This document shows, piece after piece, positions 24,051 through 33,381 of a stretch of DNA of 43,095 bases. The position numbers were made by a program, and so were the translations under genes. The notes under the pieces are model-generated. The model was not told where the DNA came from, made no database searches, and saw nothing but the letters and a program-made list of their open reading frames with translations. Position 1 is the first letter of the stretch, and every line of letters begins with the position of its first letter. Source of the DNA: a bacterium. Its GTDB lineage: Bacteria > SZUA-79 > Acidulodesulfobacterales > Acidulodesulfobacteraceae. The stretch is taken from assembly GCA_021798015.1 (NCBI GenBank), contig JAJZYP010000005.1, forward strand, positions 1-43,095. Direction: 5' to 3'.

Positions 24051-25505
24051 ATGAACACGCTAATCTTAGGCTACGGAAAAACAGGAAAGGCTGTTTATGA
24101 TTATCTTAGCAGTCAAATCAAATCCAATAGTACCGCAAATCGGATATCGGTTTATGACGACATTATAACGGACGACGAAGTTAACGCATTAAATTTAGAT
24201 AATAAATGCCCTGTATTTTTTAATAAAACCGAAGAGGAAGTTTTTTTACGGAAATGTTGTCCTAATATAACCTGTTGCATAGTAAGTCCCGGAATAGAAA
24301 GAAATCATAATGTGATTTCAAAACTTAAAAAATATAATATTCCGATTTATAGCGAAATAGAATTTGCTTATAAAATGCTAAAGTCGGAAGAATCGAAAAT
24401 ATCGAAAATGTCAAAAATTATAGCTATTACGGGAACAAACGGAAAAACTACAACAACCACCCTTTGTGAAGGGGCTATTAATAAGGCGGGTTTAAGTAAA
24501 ACGACATTTATTGGCGGAAATCTCGGGGTTCCTTTTATTTCGGGCGTAAAAGATTTTAATGATTTTATCCTTGAGATTTCAAGTTTCCAGCTTGAGTGGG
24601 TTTATGACTTTAAACCGGATATTGCGGTTTTGCTTAATGTGGAAGATGATCACTTAGATAGATACGAAGACTTTGACGAATATAGGCTCACGAAATATAA
24701 ACTCTTTAAAAACCTTAAATATAGCGATATTGCTATTTTAAATTATGACGATTACAATTCAAGGATTTTAAAGGATGTTGTCGGTTCCAGAGGTATTTTG
24801 TTTGGGTTCGATGAAAATAAATGCGATGCCTATTTTAAGGAAGATGCTATCAATTTGAGGTTTAAGGATATTATCGGTTTTGACGCCAAAATATCCTTAA
24901 AGGATGTAAAAGATAAAAGAAGGTTTGTTATTTATGATATGCTGGCTGCTGCCGCTTCTTTGACTTTATTCGGTGTTTCGCCGGAGAATATAAGTTCATC
25001 CTTTGCCGAATATGAACTTTTAAAGCATAGGGTTGAATATGTCGGTAATATAGGAGATGTAGAATTTTATGACGATTCCAAGGCAACTAATCCTTCGGCG
25101 GTCATAAGCGCCCTTAGAGCCCTTTATGACGATAATGGGGGAGATAGGGATATTGTTCTTATATTAGGAGGAAAGGATAAAGGGTTTAATTATGAATGTT
25201 TGATTCAACCCATAAAAAATAGCGTAAAGGCATGCGTTTTAATTGGGGAAACAAAGAATATTATAAAGGAGACTCTTAACGGCCATGTCGAGTTGATTAT
25301 AGCGGGCGATATGGAAGATGCCGTTAAAGAATCGTTCATTTATTTAACAAGTAATAATAAAAGAACGAACAGGGGAGCAGTTTTACTTTCCCCCGCCTCT
25401 TCCAGTTTTGATATGTTTAAGGATTACAATGAGAGAGGGGATATATTTAAAAAATGCTATGAGGGTTTAAAAGAGGATTTTTATATAAAGGAAAGATCTA
25501 TTTGA
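24051..25505 (+). CDS. murD: UDP-MurNAc-L-Ala:D-Glu ligase MurD
   Basis: Adds D-glutamate to UDP-MurNAc-L-Ala. The 484-residue product has the short N-terminal nucleotide fold (LILGYGKTGKAV), VSPGIERNH, the ATP loop ITGTNGKTTTTT, EISSFQLEW, LNVEDDHLDRY, and the C-terminal DDSKATNPSAVI and LLSPASSSFDMFKDY motifs. It is slightly longer than the E. coli enzyme (about 438), mostly through surface loops. It abuts mraY and precedes ftsW by 13 bases. Confidence 0.95.
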   Translation: MNTLILGYGKTGKAVYDYLSSQIKSNSTANRISVYDDIITDDEVNALNLDNKCPVFFNKTEEEVFLRKCCPNITCCIVSPGIERNHNVISKLKKYNIPIYSEIEFAYKMLKSEESKISKMSKIIAITGTNGKTTTTTLCEGAINKAGLSKTTFIGGNLGVPFISGVKDFNDFILEISSFQLEWVYDFKPDIAVLLNVEDDHLDRYEDFDEYRLTKYKLFKNLKYSDIAILNYDDYNSRILKDVVGSRGILFGFDENKCDAYFKEDAINLRFKDIIGFDAKISLKDVKDKRRFVIYDMLAAAASLTLFGVSPENISSSFAEYELLKHRVEYVGNIGDVEFYDDSKATNPSAVISALRALYDDNGGDRDIVLILGGKDKGFNYECLIQPIKNSVKACVLIGETKNIIKETLNGHVELIIAGDMEDAVKESFIYLTSNNKRTNRGAVLLSPASSSFDMFKDYNERGDIFKKCYEGLKEDFYIKERSI

Positions 25506-25518
25506 GAGCTTATTAATT

Positions 25519-26649
25519 ATGATTAATTACGGAAAGGTATTTATAAGGAAATATGATGTAACATTATTTTTAACAACGATAATACTTATAGCGCTGGGTC
25601 TTATTATGGTATATTCCACAAGCGCCATGGTTTCGATTGTGCAATACGGTGTAAGCTATCATTTCATAATAAGACAGATAATATATGTAATAATATCCGC
25701 ATTTTTTATCTGGTTTTTAATGAGAAACGATTATCACGTTTTAAAATCATTTTATGGAATCATCCTATTTTTAATAATAATTTCCATGTTTTTGGTTTTT
25801 GTTCCACATTTAGGGCTTAGCGCAGGCGGTTCTAGAAGGTGGATAAATTTAAGGATTTTCAACGTCGAACCTTCAGAATTTTTAAAAATTATTTTTATCG
25901 TGTATTTGGCTAATTTTCTTGAGAAGAAAAAGGATATATTAGACAATAACCGGTATTCGTTAATGTTTATAAGTCCGTTTATACTTATGGGTTTTTTAGA
26001 TATTTTGCTTTTAAAAGAGCCTGATTTCGGAACGGCGTCTATTTTATTTTTTATTACCCTTATTATGTTGTTTGCCGGCGGAGTCTCCTTGTTATATTTA
26101 ATTATTACAATTATTTTTGGAAGCGCTGCGGCATATTTTCTTATTTTTACCGTGACATACAGGAGAGATAGAATACTTGCATTCCTTCATCCTTTTCATG
26201 ATAAAACCGGTATAGGTTTTCAAATTATACAATCTATTTATGCTTTTGCAAGAGGCGGATTTTATGGCGTGGGGCTCGGAAACGGAAAAGAAAAATTGTT
26301 TTTTCTGCCCACGCCTTATTCGGATTTTATATTTTCAACCGTAGGAGAAGAACTTGGATTTATTGGTGTTTGTATCTTTATTTTACTTTATTTAATTTTA
26401 GCATACAGGGGATTAAAGATTGCGATAAATGCCCCCGATCTCTTTGGAACTTATCTTGCTTATGGATTGACATCCCTTCTTGTTTTAAGCGCTTTTATCA
26501 ACATAGGCGTTGTTTTGGGATTTTTACCGACTAAAGGGCTTGCTCTGCCATTTATTAGCTATGGGGGGAGCTCGATGCTCGCTTCATGTATCGCAATTGG
26601 TATTTTATTAAATATATCTTCGCAAAGCGTTAAAAGGAAAAATATATAA
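25519..26649 (+). CDS. ftsW: Septal glycosyltransferase FtsW (SEDS family)
   Basis: Polytopic membrane protein of 376 residues with about ten helices that polymerises lipid II at the septum together with FtsI. Motifs seen are MVYSTSA in the first helix, GGSRRWINL, EPSEFLKI, LKEPDFGTASI, GFQIIQSIYAFARGGFYGVG and the C-terminal PTKGLALPFISYGGSSM. The dcw context favours FtsW over RodA. It is followed without a gap by murG. Confidence 0.95.
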   Translation: MINYGKVFIRKYDVTLFLTTIILIALGLIMVYSTSAMVSIVQYGVSYHFIIRQIIYVIISAFFIWFLMRNDYHVLKSFYGIILFLIIISMFLVFVPHLGLSAGGSRRWINLRIFNVEPSEFLKIIFIVYLANFLEKKKDILDNNRYSLMFISPFILMGFLDILLLKEPDFGTASILFFITLIMLFAGGVSLLYLIITIIFGSAAAYFLIFTVTYRRDRILAFLHPFHDKTGIGFQIIQSIYAFARGGFYGVGLGNGKEKLFFLPTPYSDFIFSTVGEELGFIGVCIFILLYLILAYRGLKIAINAPDLFGTYLAYGLTSLLVLSAFINIGVVLGFLPTKGLALPFISYGGSSMLASCIAIGILLNISSQSVKRKNI

Positions 26650-27759
26650 ATGAATCTTATAATAGCGGGAGGGGGCACAGGGGGGCATTTATTTCCGGGC
26701 ATTGCGGTTTATGAAAAATTAAAAAGCATTAACCCAAATGTTAAGATTTATTTTATAGGGACGGAAAAAGGAATAGAAAATAAACTTAAAGATGATTATG
26801 ATTTTGAATTTTTTACAATAAATGTTAAAGGGTTTTCTGGAAAAAGCTTTATGAATAAAATACAATCGGTAAAGGGGCTTTTTAAGGCCGCAAAGGACAT
26901 AAGTATAATTTATAACAAAATAAAACCTGAGTTTGTTTTGGGTTTAGGCGGTTACATATCGTTTATGCCGCTTGTTATGGCAAAATTAAAGGGGATAAGG
27001 AGCGGAGTAATGGAGCAAAACGCTATGCCGGGACTTTCCAATAAAATATTGGGATTACTTGGTATAACCATTTTTGCCTCTTTTGAAGAAACAAAAAAAT
27101 ATTTGCCGTTTTCGAAGGTTACGGTTACGGGGAACCCCGTTAGAAAAAATGTTTTAGAGTTAGCAAGTATAGAGGCTCAAGAGGCTTCTAAAGATGAAAC
27201 CAAAAAAGATTTTTCCATCTTTATTTTTGGCGGCTCTCAGGGCGCTTCCTCGCTTAACAAGGCTGTTATAAGTATGTTGCCGTTATTAAATAGAGATATT
27301 TTAAGCAACTTGACGATATTTCATCAAACCGGTGATAAAGATTATGAATCGGTTAAAGATTTTTATAATAATAATGGGACCGAACATCGGATCAAAAAAT
27401 TCGAGGTTTTTCCATTTACGAAGAATATGGAACATTACTACTTGAAAAGCGATATCGTAATATCCCGTTCCGGAGCGGGGACTTTATCGGAATTAATTGT
27501 GCTGAGAAAGCCGGCAGTTTTGGTGCCTTATCCGCACGCCGCTAAAAACCATCAAGAAAAAAATGCGAGGGTTTTTTCGAAAAAAGGCTGTTTTTATACT
27601 CTAAAAGATGATAAAAATCTTTCAAAAGAATTATTACAAACTATTAATAAAATATTTTATAATAGAAAGTTATTAAATAATATGCATAATAATTTAAAAA
27701 AAATAGATATTGAAGACTCTGCTTTGAATATAGCGGGTATAATTTTGGGCAAAAATTAA
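26650..27759 (+). CDS. murG: Lipid II synthase MurG
   Basis: Transfers GlcNAc from UDP-GlcNAc to lipid I on the inner face of the membrane. The 369-residue GT-B glycosyltransferase has the first glycine loop GGGTGGHLFPGIAV, the second LGLGGYISFMP, GNPVRKNV, the FGGSQGASSLN loop of the C-terminal domain and the donor-binding SRSGAGTLSEL with PYPHAAKNHQEKNA. The ATG directly follows the ftsW stop. Confidence 0.96.
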   Translation: MNLIIAGGGTGGHLFPGIAVYEKLKSINPNVKIYFIGTEKGIENKLKDDYDFEFFTINVKGFSGKSFMNKIQSVKGLFKAAKDISIIYNKIKPEFVLGLGGYISFMPLVMAKLKGIRSGVMEQNAMPGLSNKILGLLGITIFASFEETKKYLPFSKVTVTGNPVRKNVLELASIEAQEASKDETKKDFSIFIFGGSQGASSLNKAVISMLPLLNRDILSNLTIFHQTGDKDYESVKDFYNNNGTEHRIKKFEVFPFTKNMEHYYLKSDIVISRSGAGTLSELIVLRKPAVLVPYPHAAKNHQEKNARVFSKKGCFYTLKDDKNLSKELLQTINKIFYNRKLLNNMHNNLKKIDIEDSALNIAGIILGKN

Positions 27760-27780
27760 AATTTAAGTTAAAGGAGCGTT

Positions 27781-29250
27781 ATGATGAAAAACGGCGTTAA
27801 AAAGGTTCATCTTATTGGAATTGGTGGTTCAGGCATGAGCGGTATTGCTGAAGTTCTTATTAATTTGGGCTATACGGTTACCGGTTCGGATATCGAGCAT
27901 AGCAAAACTATCGAAAAGATAGAATCTATTGGCGGAAAAGTTTTCATCGGGCATAATCCAAAAAACTTGGCTGGTTCGGAAGTTGTTGTATATTCTACTG
28001 CGATTAAAGACGACAATGTCGAACTTTTGTATGCTAAAAATGAAAAACTTACGGTTTTAAGGCGCGCAGAGATGCTTGCCGAGCTCCTATCTTTAAAGAA
28101 AGGAATTGCCATTGCGGGTTCTCACGGAAAAACAACGACAACATCGATGATATCCTGTATATTTGGCGAGGCAGGACTTGATCCTACTTTTGTTGTCGGC
28201 GGAAAAGTTTTTGGAATTGGGATGCACTCTAAAGTAGGGAAGGGCGATTTTATGGTCGTAGAGGCAGATGAGAGCGACGGCTCTTTTCTAAAGCTTAAAC
28301 CCGATTATTGTGTTGTTACAAATATCGATAATGAGCATCTATGCTATTATGGCGATATAGAAAATTTAAAATCGGCATTTAAAGACTTTATAAATAATAT
28401 TCCCTTTTTTGGTTTTGCGGTGCTATGCGTGGATAACCACTTATTAAGGCCTATTTTTCCTGAGATAAATAAAAAGTATTTTACATACGGAATCGAGCAT
28501 GAAGCCGATTACTATGCTTTAAATATTGCGCTCGAGAAAAATTCATCGGTTTTTGATGCCTACTCAAAAGGGAAATTTATAGGAAAATTTAATCTCTCCG
28601 TTCCGGGAATCCATAATGTTTCTAACGCCCTTGCGGCAATAACTTTGGCTGCGGAGTCGGGAATAAAGGTGGAATATATTCAAAAGGCTTTAAAAAATTT
28701 TCATGGGGTTGAGAGAAGGTTTCAAATTAAAGAAGAAAGCGAAAGGTTGATAGTTGTGGATGATTATGCCCATCATCCCGTTGAAATAGCGGCTACGCTA
28801 AAGGCTGCTAAAAATTGGAGCAGACATATCGTTGCGGTTTTTCAGCCCCATAGATATTCAAGAATGAAGGATTTAGTGGAAGATTTTGCATCCTCCCTTA
28901 AAATTGCCGATATCGTTATAATTATCGATGTTTATTCGGCGGGAGAAGATGAAATAGAAGGCGTGTCGTCTTTTGTTCTGAGCGAGAAGATGCGTCATAC
29001 CGGTTATAAAAATGTTTATTATATTCCCGATAAAAGGGATATAACATCCAATTTAAAAACCATTTTAAAAGGCGGGGAAATGGTAATATTTATGGGTGCG
29101 GGCGATATAACTAAGAGTTGTGACGAATTTGTGTGGAGTAATAATAAAAAAGATAAAGTCGGTGTTAAAGTTAAATTCGGCAAGGTTAAGCAAGATAAAG
29201 ATAGTCAGCCGTCTTTCACCTCCGCCAATCTAATTTTAAAACAATCATGA
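27781..29250 (+). CDS. murC: UDP-MurNAc:L-Ala ligase MurC
   Basis: Adds the first L-alanine to UDP-MurNAc. The 489-residue product begins with the MurC-specific HLIGIGGSGMSGIAEVL, then has VVYSTAIKDDN, ATP loop IAGSHGKTTTTSM, VVEADESDGSFL, TNIDNEHL, and VVDDYAHHPVEIAATL with FQPHRYSRMKDL in the C-terminal domain. GGAG lies seven bases ahead of ATG 27781; the adjacent ATG at 27784 is also possible. The last 30 residues are charged and poorly conserved. Confidence 0.96.
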   Translation: MMKNGVKKVHLIGIGGSGMSGIAEVLINLGYTVTGSDIEHSKTIEKIESIGGKVFIGHNPKNLAGSEVVVYSTAIKDDNVELLYAKNEKLTVLRRAEMLAELLSLKKGIAIAGSHGKTTTTSMISCIFGEAGLDPTFVVGGKVFGIGMHSKVGKGDFMVVEADESDGSFLKLKPDYCVVTNIDNEHLCYYGDIENLKSAFKDFINNIPFFGFAVLCVDNHLLRPIFPEINKKYFTYGIEHEADYYALNIALEKNSSVFDAYSKGKFIGKFNLSVPGIHNVSNALAAITLAAESGIKVEYIQKALKNFHGVERRFQIKEESERLIVVDDYAHHPVEIAATLKAAKNWSRHIVAVFQPHRYSRMKDLVEDFASSLKIADIVIIIDVYSAGEDEIEGVSSFVLSEKMRHTGYKNVYYIPDKRDITSNLKTILKGGEMVIFMGAGDITKSCDEFVWSNNKKDKVGVKVKFGKVKQDKDSQPSFTSANLILKQS

Positions 29251-29271
29251 AAAATAATACTTATTATTTAT

Positions 29272-30207
29272 ATGAATAATTTAGATAACATCATAAACGG
29301 CTTAAAAGAAAGCGGCATAGAGTTTCTTGAAAATGAACCGCTGTCTTTATATACTTCAATTAAAATAGGGGGAAAATGCGATATAATTATTTTTCCAAAA
29401 GACGAGGATGAATTGCTTTTTATAGCCGGTTTGCTAAAAAAGAACTCAAATGGTTACATTATAATGGGACTTGGAACGAACACCCTTTTTAGGGATGAAA
29501 GGATTAACACTCCTGTTATATCCTTTAAAAAGGGGTTTTGGGATATAAAAGAGATAAATCCTTCGGAAGAAAAAGAGGTTAATTCTAAAATAGGTTTGAG
29601 TGTCGGTTCCGGCGTGGCCTTATCGCAAATTTTAAACTATGCTGTAAAAAATTGTTTAAGCGGATGCGAATTCTTTTTTGGAATTCCGGGTACTTTAGGC
29701 GGGGCGGTTAAAATGAACGCAGGGTCTAAAGAATGTATGATGGGCAATATTGTAGAAAACATAGAAATTATCACCAAAGAGGGAACTAAATTAAATACCT
29801 ACAAAAAGGATTTGCAATTTTCATATCGTAATCTCGATATTAAGGGTGCGGGAGAAGGTTACTTTATTACGAGGGCAACTTTGTCATTGGTCAGGTTAGA
29901 TAAATCAAAAATATTAGAAAATATAAATGTCTTCAAAGAAAGAAAATTAATGCAGCCGCTAGGGGAATATTCTTTGGGTTGCATATTTAAAAATCCGGCT
30001 GATAATTTCGCCGGAAAAATTATTGAGGAAATTGGGTTTAAAGGTTTTTCTAACGGGGATGCGGTAGTTTCGGATAAACATGCCAACTTCATAATCAATA
30101 AAGGTGGAGCCAGTGCAAAGGATATTCTTGAATTAATAAAAAACATCCAACAAACAGCATTATTACAGAAAGGTGTAGAATTAAGCATGGAAATAAAGAT
30201 AGTCTAA
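29272..30207 (+). CDS. murB: UDP-N-acetylenolpyruvylglucosamine reductase MurB
   Basis: FAD enzyme that reduces UDP-GlcNAc-enolpyruvate to UDP-MurNAc with NADPH. At 311 residues it lacks room for the extra C-terminal lobe of the E. coli form and resembles type II. Seen are YTSIKIGGKCDIIIFP, the FAD-binding LGLGTNTLFRDE, GSGVALSQIL, FFGIPGTLGGAVKMNAG and SYRNL. The proton-donor position in the GSxFKNP motif is Cys237 (GCIFKNP) rather than serine. A Cys here is a recognised, probably active variant. Near the end, SDKHANFIINKGGA is conserved. Confidence 0.94.
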   Translation: MNNLDNIINGLKESGIEFLENEPLSLYTSIKIGGKCDIIIFPKDEDELLFIAGLLKKNSNGYIIMGLGTNTLFRDERINTPVISFKKGFWDIKEINPSEEKEVNSKIGLSVGSGVALSQILNYAVKNCLSGCEFFFGIPGTLGGAVKMNAGSKECMMGNIVENIEIITKEGTKLNTYKKDLQFSYRNLDIKGAGEGYFITRATLSLVRLDKSKILENINVFKERKLMQPLGEYSLGCIFKNPADNFAGKIIEEIGFKGFSNGDAVVSDKHANFIINKGGASAKDILELIKNIQQTALLQKGVELSMEIKIV

Positions 30208-30227
30208 ATTTAAATTATACATATCAA

Positions 30228-31166
30228 ATGAGAGATTGTTTAAGAAATTTACGAATCGGGGTTTTAATGGGCGGGAAATCTGTCGAAAGAGAAATATCCC
30301 TTAAATCGGGCAACGCTGTTTTAAATGCCCTTATAGGAATGGGATACAATGCTTTTGGCTTTGACTTAGATGAGAACTTTACCGAAAATTTAAAAAAAAT
30401 AGATGTATGTTTTATCGCTCTTCACGGGACTTTTGGAGAGGATGGGAGGGTGCAGGGAGTCCTTGATTTATTTGGCATTCCATATACAGGTTCCGGTGTT
30501 AGCGCAAGCGCTATTGCCATGGATAAAATAAGATCGAAAGTAATATTTAGTTACTATGGTTTAAAAACCCCGCCGTTTTTTTCAGTTATAAAAGGTAAAA
30601 ATAGAGAGGTTCTTGAAAACAGATTTGGACAATTTAATCCTCCGTATTTTGTTAAACCCAATTCTTCCGGGTCAAGCGTCGGTTGTTCTATTGTTAATTC
30701 TCAAGGAGAAGAACTGGAAGAGGCATTAAATAATGCATTTCAATATGATGATGAAGTATTGGTGGAAAAGTATATAAAGGGGAGGGAAATACAATTTGCG
30801 GTAGTTTCGGGGAAACCCCTCGGGTGCGTAGAGGTAAAACCAAAGGATGCTTTTTATTCTTATACCGCTAAATATACAAAGGGACAAACCCGATATTTAT
30901 TAAATCCTGTTCTAAGCAAAGAAGAATATGATGCATGTGAGTCGGCCGCCGTTGACGCTCATAAACTTATCAAATGCAAGGGAGTTTCAAGAACGGACAT
31001 GATACTTGATGACGAAGGGGATGCTTATGTACTGGAACTTAATACCCTTCCGGGATTGACTGAATTTAGCCTTGTTCCGATGATTGCCGGAAATAAAGGT
31101 ATAAGTTTTAATGAATTAATAGAAAATATTATCGAAAATGCGGTTACTACGGCTATTAAAGAATAA
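30228..31166 (+). CDS. ddl: D-alanine:D-alanine ligase
   Basis: ATP-grasp ligase making the D-Ala-D-Ala dipeptide used by MurF. 312 residues, short DdlB-like form: GGKSVEREISLKSG, LHGTFGEDGRVQG, PYTGSGVSASAIAMDK, PNSSGSSVG, and LELNTLPGLTE. The omega-loop AKYTKGQTRY has the tyrosine (AKY) associated with D-Ala rather than D-lactate as the second substrate. The 3' end overlaps ftsQ by 29 bases. Confidence 0.95.
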   Translation: MRDCLRNLRIGVLMGGKSVEREISLKSGNAVLNALIGMGYNAFGFDLDENFTENLKKIDVCFIALHGTFGEDGRVQGVLDLFGIPYTGSGVSASAIAMDKIRSKVIFSYYGLKTPPFFSVIKGKNREVLENRFGQFNPPYFVKPNSSGSSVGCSIVNSQGEELEEALNNAFQYDDEVLVEKYIKGREIQFAVVSGKPLGCVEVKPKDAFYSYTAKYTKGQTRYLLNPVLSKEEYDACESAAVDAHKLIKCKGVSRTDMILDDEGDAYVLELNTLPGLTEFSLVPMIAGNKGISFNELIENIIENAVTTAIKE

Positions 31167-32010
31167 GAATAAAAAAAACAATAACAAAACAAAAAATCTT
31201 AAAAAGGTTTACGGCAAACATTTCTTAAATTATGTTTATGTTACTCTGGTAACAGTTTCTATTTTAATAATAGGTTTTTTTGGGTATAAAGCATATAACT
31301 ATTTTATTTATAAAAAAAGGGTATTTATTCTTAAAAAAATTAGTATATTAGGAAAAGGCATAAGTTATAAAGAAAAAGTAAAAGTTTTAAGGCGTGCGGG
31401 TTTATACAAAGGAGAAAATTTATTTAGTATCGATTTAAAACGGGTTTCAAGGTTAATTGCATCAGATAGGTGGATTAAAGATGTGACTGTTTACAAAAAA
31501 TATCCCGATAAAATTGTTATTGTTTTAAAAAAGAGGAATATTTTTGCAATAATAGTAAATAAAGAAAATTTATATTACATAAGCAAAAGCGGGTACATTA
31601 TGGGAAGGGCAAATAGGGCAATAGGTTATAATTATCCTGTTATCACAGGTTTAAGCAAAGATGGTCCGGATAATTATTTTAATGAAATAAAAAAGGCTCT
31701 ATATTTTTTAAATATCACAAAGTTTTCCGTTATTTCTAATTATGTTAGCGAGATACATTTGGAAAGGGATAACGGGATAGTAGTTTATACAAATAAGGGT
31801 ATATTAATAAAGTTTGGAACCCACAGATATAAAAATAAGTTAAAAACACTTAAAAGGCTATTTTACGAAATAAACAAGATGCATCTTAAATATAAGCGGT
31901 ATATTAATTTAGAATATAAGGACGAGGCGGTTATAGCCGTAAATCCGGGGTCAAGGATTTTGCCGGCAGACTATAAAAAGATTGCCATACCGCCAGATAT
32001 TTTTAAATAA
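31138..32010 (+). CDS. ftsQ: Cell division protein FtsQ
   Basis: Bitopic divisome protein, 290 residues: a basic Asn/Lys-rich cytoplasmic tail, one membrane helix at about 32-50 (YVTLVTVSILIIGFFGYKA), a POTRA domain (VFILKKISILGKGI through ENLFSIDLKRVSRLI and WIKDVTVYKKYPDKIVI), then the FtsQ/DivIB beta domain. It partners FtsL. No alternative start exists close by, so the 29-base overlap with ddl is probably true and no Shine-Dalgarno is seen. Confidence 0.92.
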   Translation: MRLLRLLKNKNKKNNNKTKNLKKVYGKHFLNYVYVTLVTVSILIIGFFGYKAYNYFIYKKRVFILKKISILGKGISYKEKVKVLRRAGLYKGENLFSIDLKRVSRLIASDRWIKDVTVYKKYPDKIVIVLKKRNIFAIIVNKENLYYISKSGYIMGRANRAIGYNYPVITGLSKDGPDNYFNEIKKALYFLNITKFSVISNYVSEIHLERDNGIVVYTNKGILIKFGTHRYKNKLKTLKRLFYEINKMHLKYKRYINLEYKDEAVIAVNPGSRILPADYKKIAIPPDIFK

Positions 32011-32025
32011 ATAGACATACTAAAA

Positions 32026-32045
32026 CCCCTGCCCTTAGGCATGGG
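32026..32045 (+). repeat. Hairpin between ftsQ and ftsA
   Basis: CCCCTGCC pairs with GGCATGGGG around a short TTA loop, with one bulged base. The following sequence is AT-rich but not a T-run. It may act as an mRNA-processing or attenuation site ahead of ftsAZ. Confidence 0.4.
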
Positions 32046-32083
32046 GATATATATAAAAACTAACGAATATAAACGGGGTTAAA

Positions 32084-33316
32084 TTGGAAAAGAGTAACAA
32101 TATCATTGTCGGATTAGATATTGGAACTACCAAGGTTTGCGCAATAGTTGCTGAGGTAAAAAAGGATTCCCTCGAAATAATAGGGGTGGGTTCGAGCAGT
32201 TCCGCGGGGCTTAAAAACGGGGTTGTAGTGAACATAGAAAATACCGTCAATTCTATTACGAAAGCGGTGGAAGAAGCGGAACTGATGGCAGGCTACCAAA
32301 TTCAAGAGGCTGTTGTCGGTATTGCGGGTTCGCATATACGTGGGTTTAATTCTCGGGGGATTGTAGCGGTAAAAAGCAGGGAGGTTACTCAGCAGGATGT
32401 AGATAGAGTTATATCGGCGGCTAAAACAATAGCAATACCGCTTGATAGCGAGGTTATACATATAATCCCGCGGGAGTTTATTGTAGATGAACAAGATGAC
32501 ATCAAGTATCCAATCGGGATGAGCGGTTTAAGACTTGAGGCGTGTGTCCATATAGTTACCGCGTCAAGTATAGCCGCCCAGAATATCGTAAAATGCGCAA
32601 ATAAAGCAGGACTTGATGTATCAGATATAATTCTTGAACAAATTGCTTCAAGCGAAGCTGTTTTAACCGAGGATGAAAAAGAATTGGGTGTGGCGCTAAT
32701 AGATATTGGGGGAGGAACAACCGATGTCGCAATATTTTCTGGTGGGACTATTATACACACATTTGTTATTCCTAAAGGCGGACAAAGTGTTACAAGCGAT
32801 GTGTCATTGGGAACCAAAACCGTTCCTAAGGATGCGGAAAAGATAAAGATAAAATTTGGCATAGCCAAGGAATCTCTTGCAAGAAAGGATGAAATAATCG
32901 AGATCCCTGGATTTGGCGGCAGACCCCCAAGGTCAATATCGCGGCAGGTTCTTGGCAACATTATCGAACAGAGAATGGGGGAGATTTTTACCTGGGTTAG
33001 AAAGAATATCGAAAAAAATGGGTTAGAAAGTAAGATTCTTTCGGGTTATGTTATTACTGGCGGTGCCGGCTTAATAGAAGGTTGTTCGGAATTAGCAGGG
33101 GATATTTTTAATGCTCCCGTAAGAATTGGGTTACCTTTAGATGTAGGTGGTTTAACCGATGTTATAAGTTCTCCCGTATATTCTACGGGTGTAGGTCTCG
33201 TTAAATATGCTTTTAAAAACAATAAAAATAAAGAGCCGTTGTTTAAAAAGGGCGGAAAAAATATTTTTGAATCTATCAAGGATAGGCTTTTGAAATTATT
33301 GGAGGAGTTTTTTTAA
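32084..33316 (+). CDS. ftsA: Cell division protein FtsA
   Basis: Actin-like ATPase that tethers FtsZ to the membrane. 410 residues: the first phosphate loop VGLDIGTTKVCAIV, the 1C domain with AVVGIAGSHIRGFNS, VIHIIPREFIVD, the second phosphate loop LIDIGGGTTDVAIF, YVITGGAGLIEG, and a C-terminal amphipathic membrane-targeting helix (ESIKDRLLKLLEEFF). The start is TTG at 32084, with CGGGG at about 32074-32078 supporting it. Confidence 0.95.
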   Translation: MEKSNNIIVGLDIGTTKVCAIVAEVKKDSLEIIGVGSSSSAGLKNGVVVNIENTVNSITKAVEEAELMAGYQIQEAVVGIAGSHIRGFNSRGIVAVKSREVTQQDVDRVISAAKTIAIPLDSEVIHIIPREFIVDEQDDIKYPIGMSGLRLEACVHIVTASSIAAQNIVKCANKAGLDVSDIILEQIASSEAVLTEDEKELGVALIDIGGGTTDVAIFSGGTIIHTFVIPKGGQSVTSDVSLGTKTVPKDAEKIKIKFGIAKESLARKDEIIEIPGFGGRPPRSISRQVLGNIIEQRMGEIFTWVRKNIEKNGLESKILSGYVITGGAGLIEGCSELAGDIFNAPVRIGLPLDVGGLTDVISSPVYSTGVGLVKYAFKNNKNKEPLFKKGGKNIFESIKDRLLKLLEEFF

Positions 33317-33381
33317 TAATAATACTAAACTTACATTAAACATTTTACGATGTATCTTTAGAGATAGTCAAGGAGGTAGTC

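Noticed and set aside
32389-32961. 190-codon open frame antisense to ftsA
   Set aside because: Lies wholly inside ftsA on the other strand, has no recognisable domain or ribosome site, and is explained by codon bias of ftsA.
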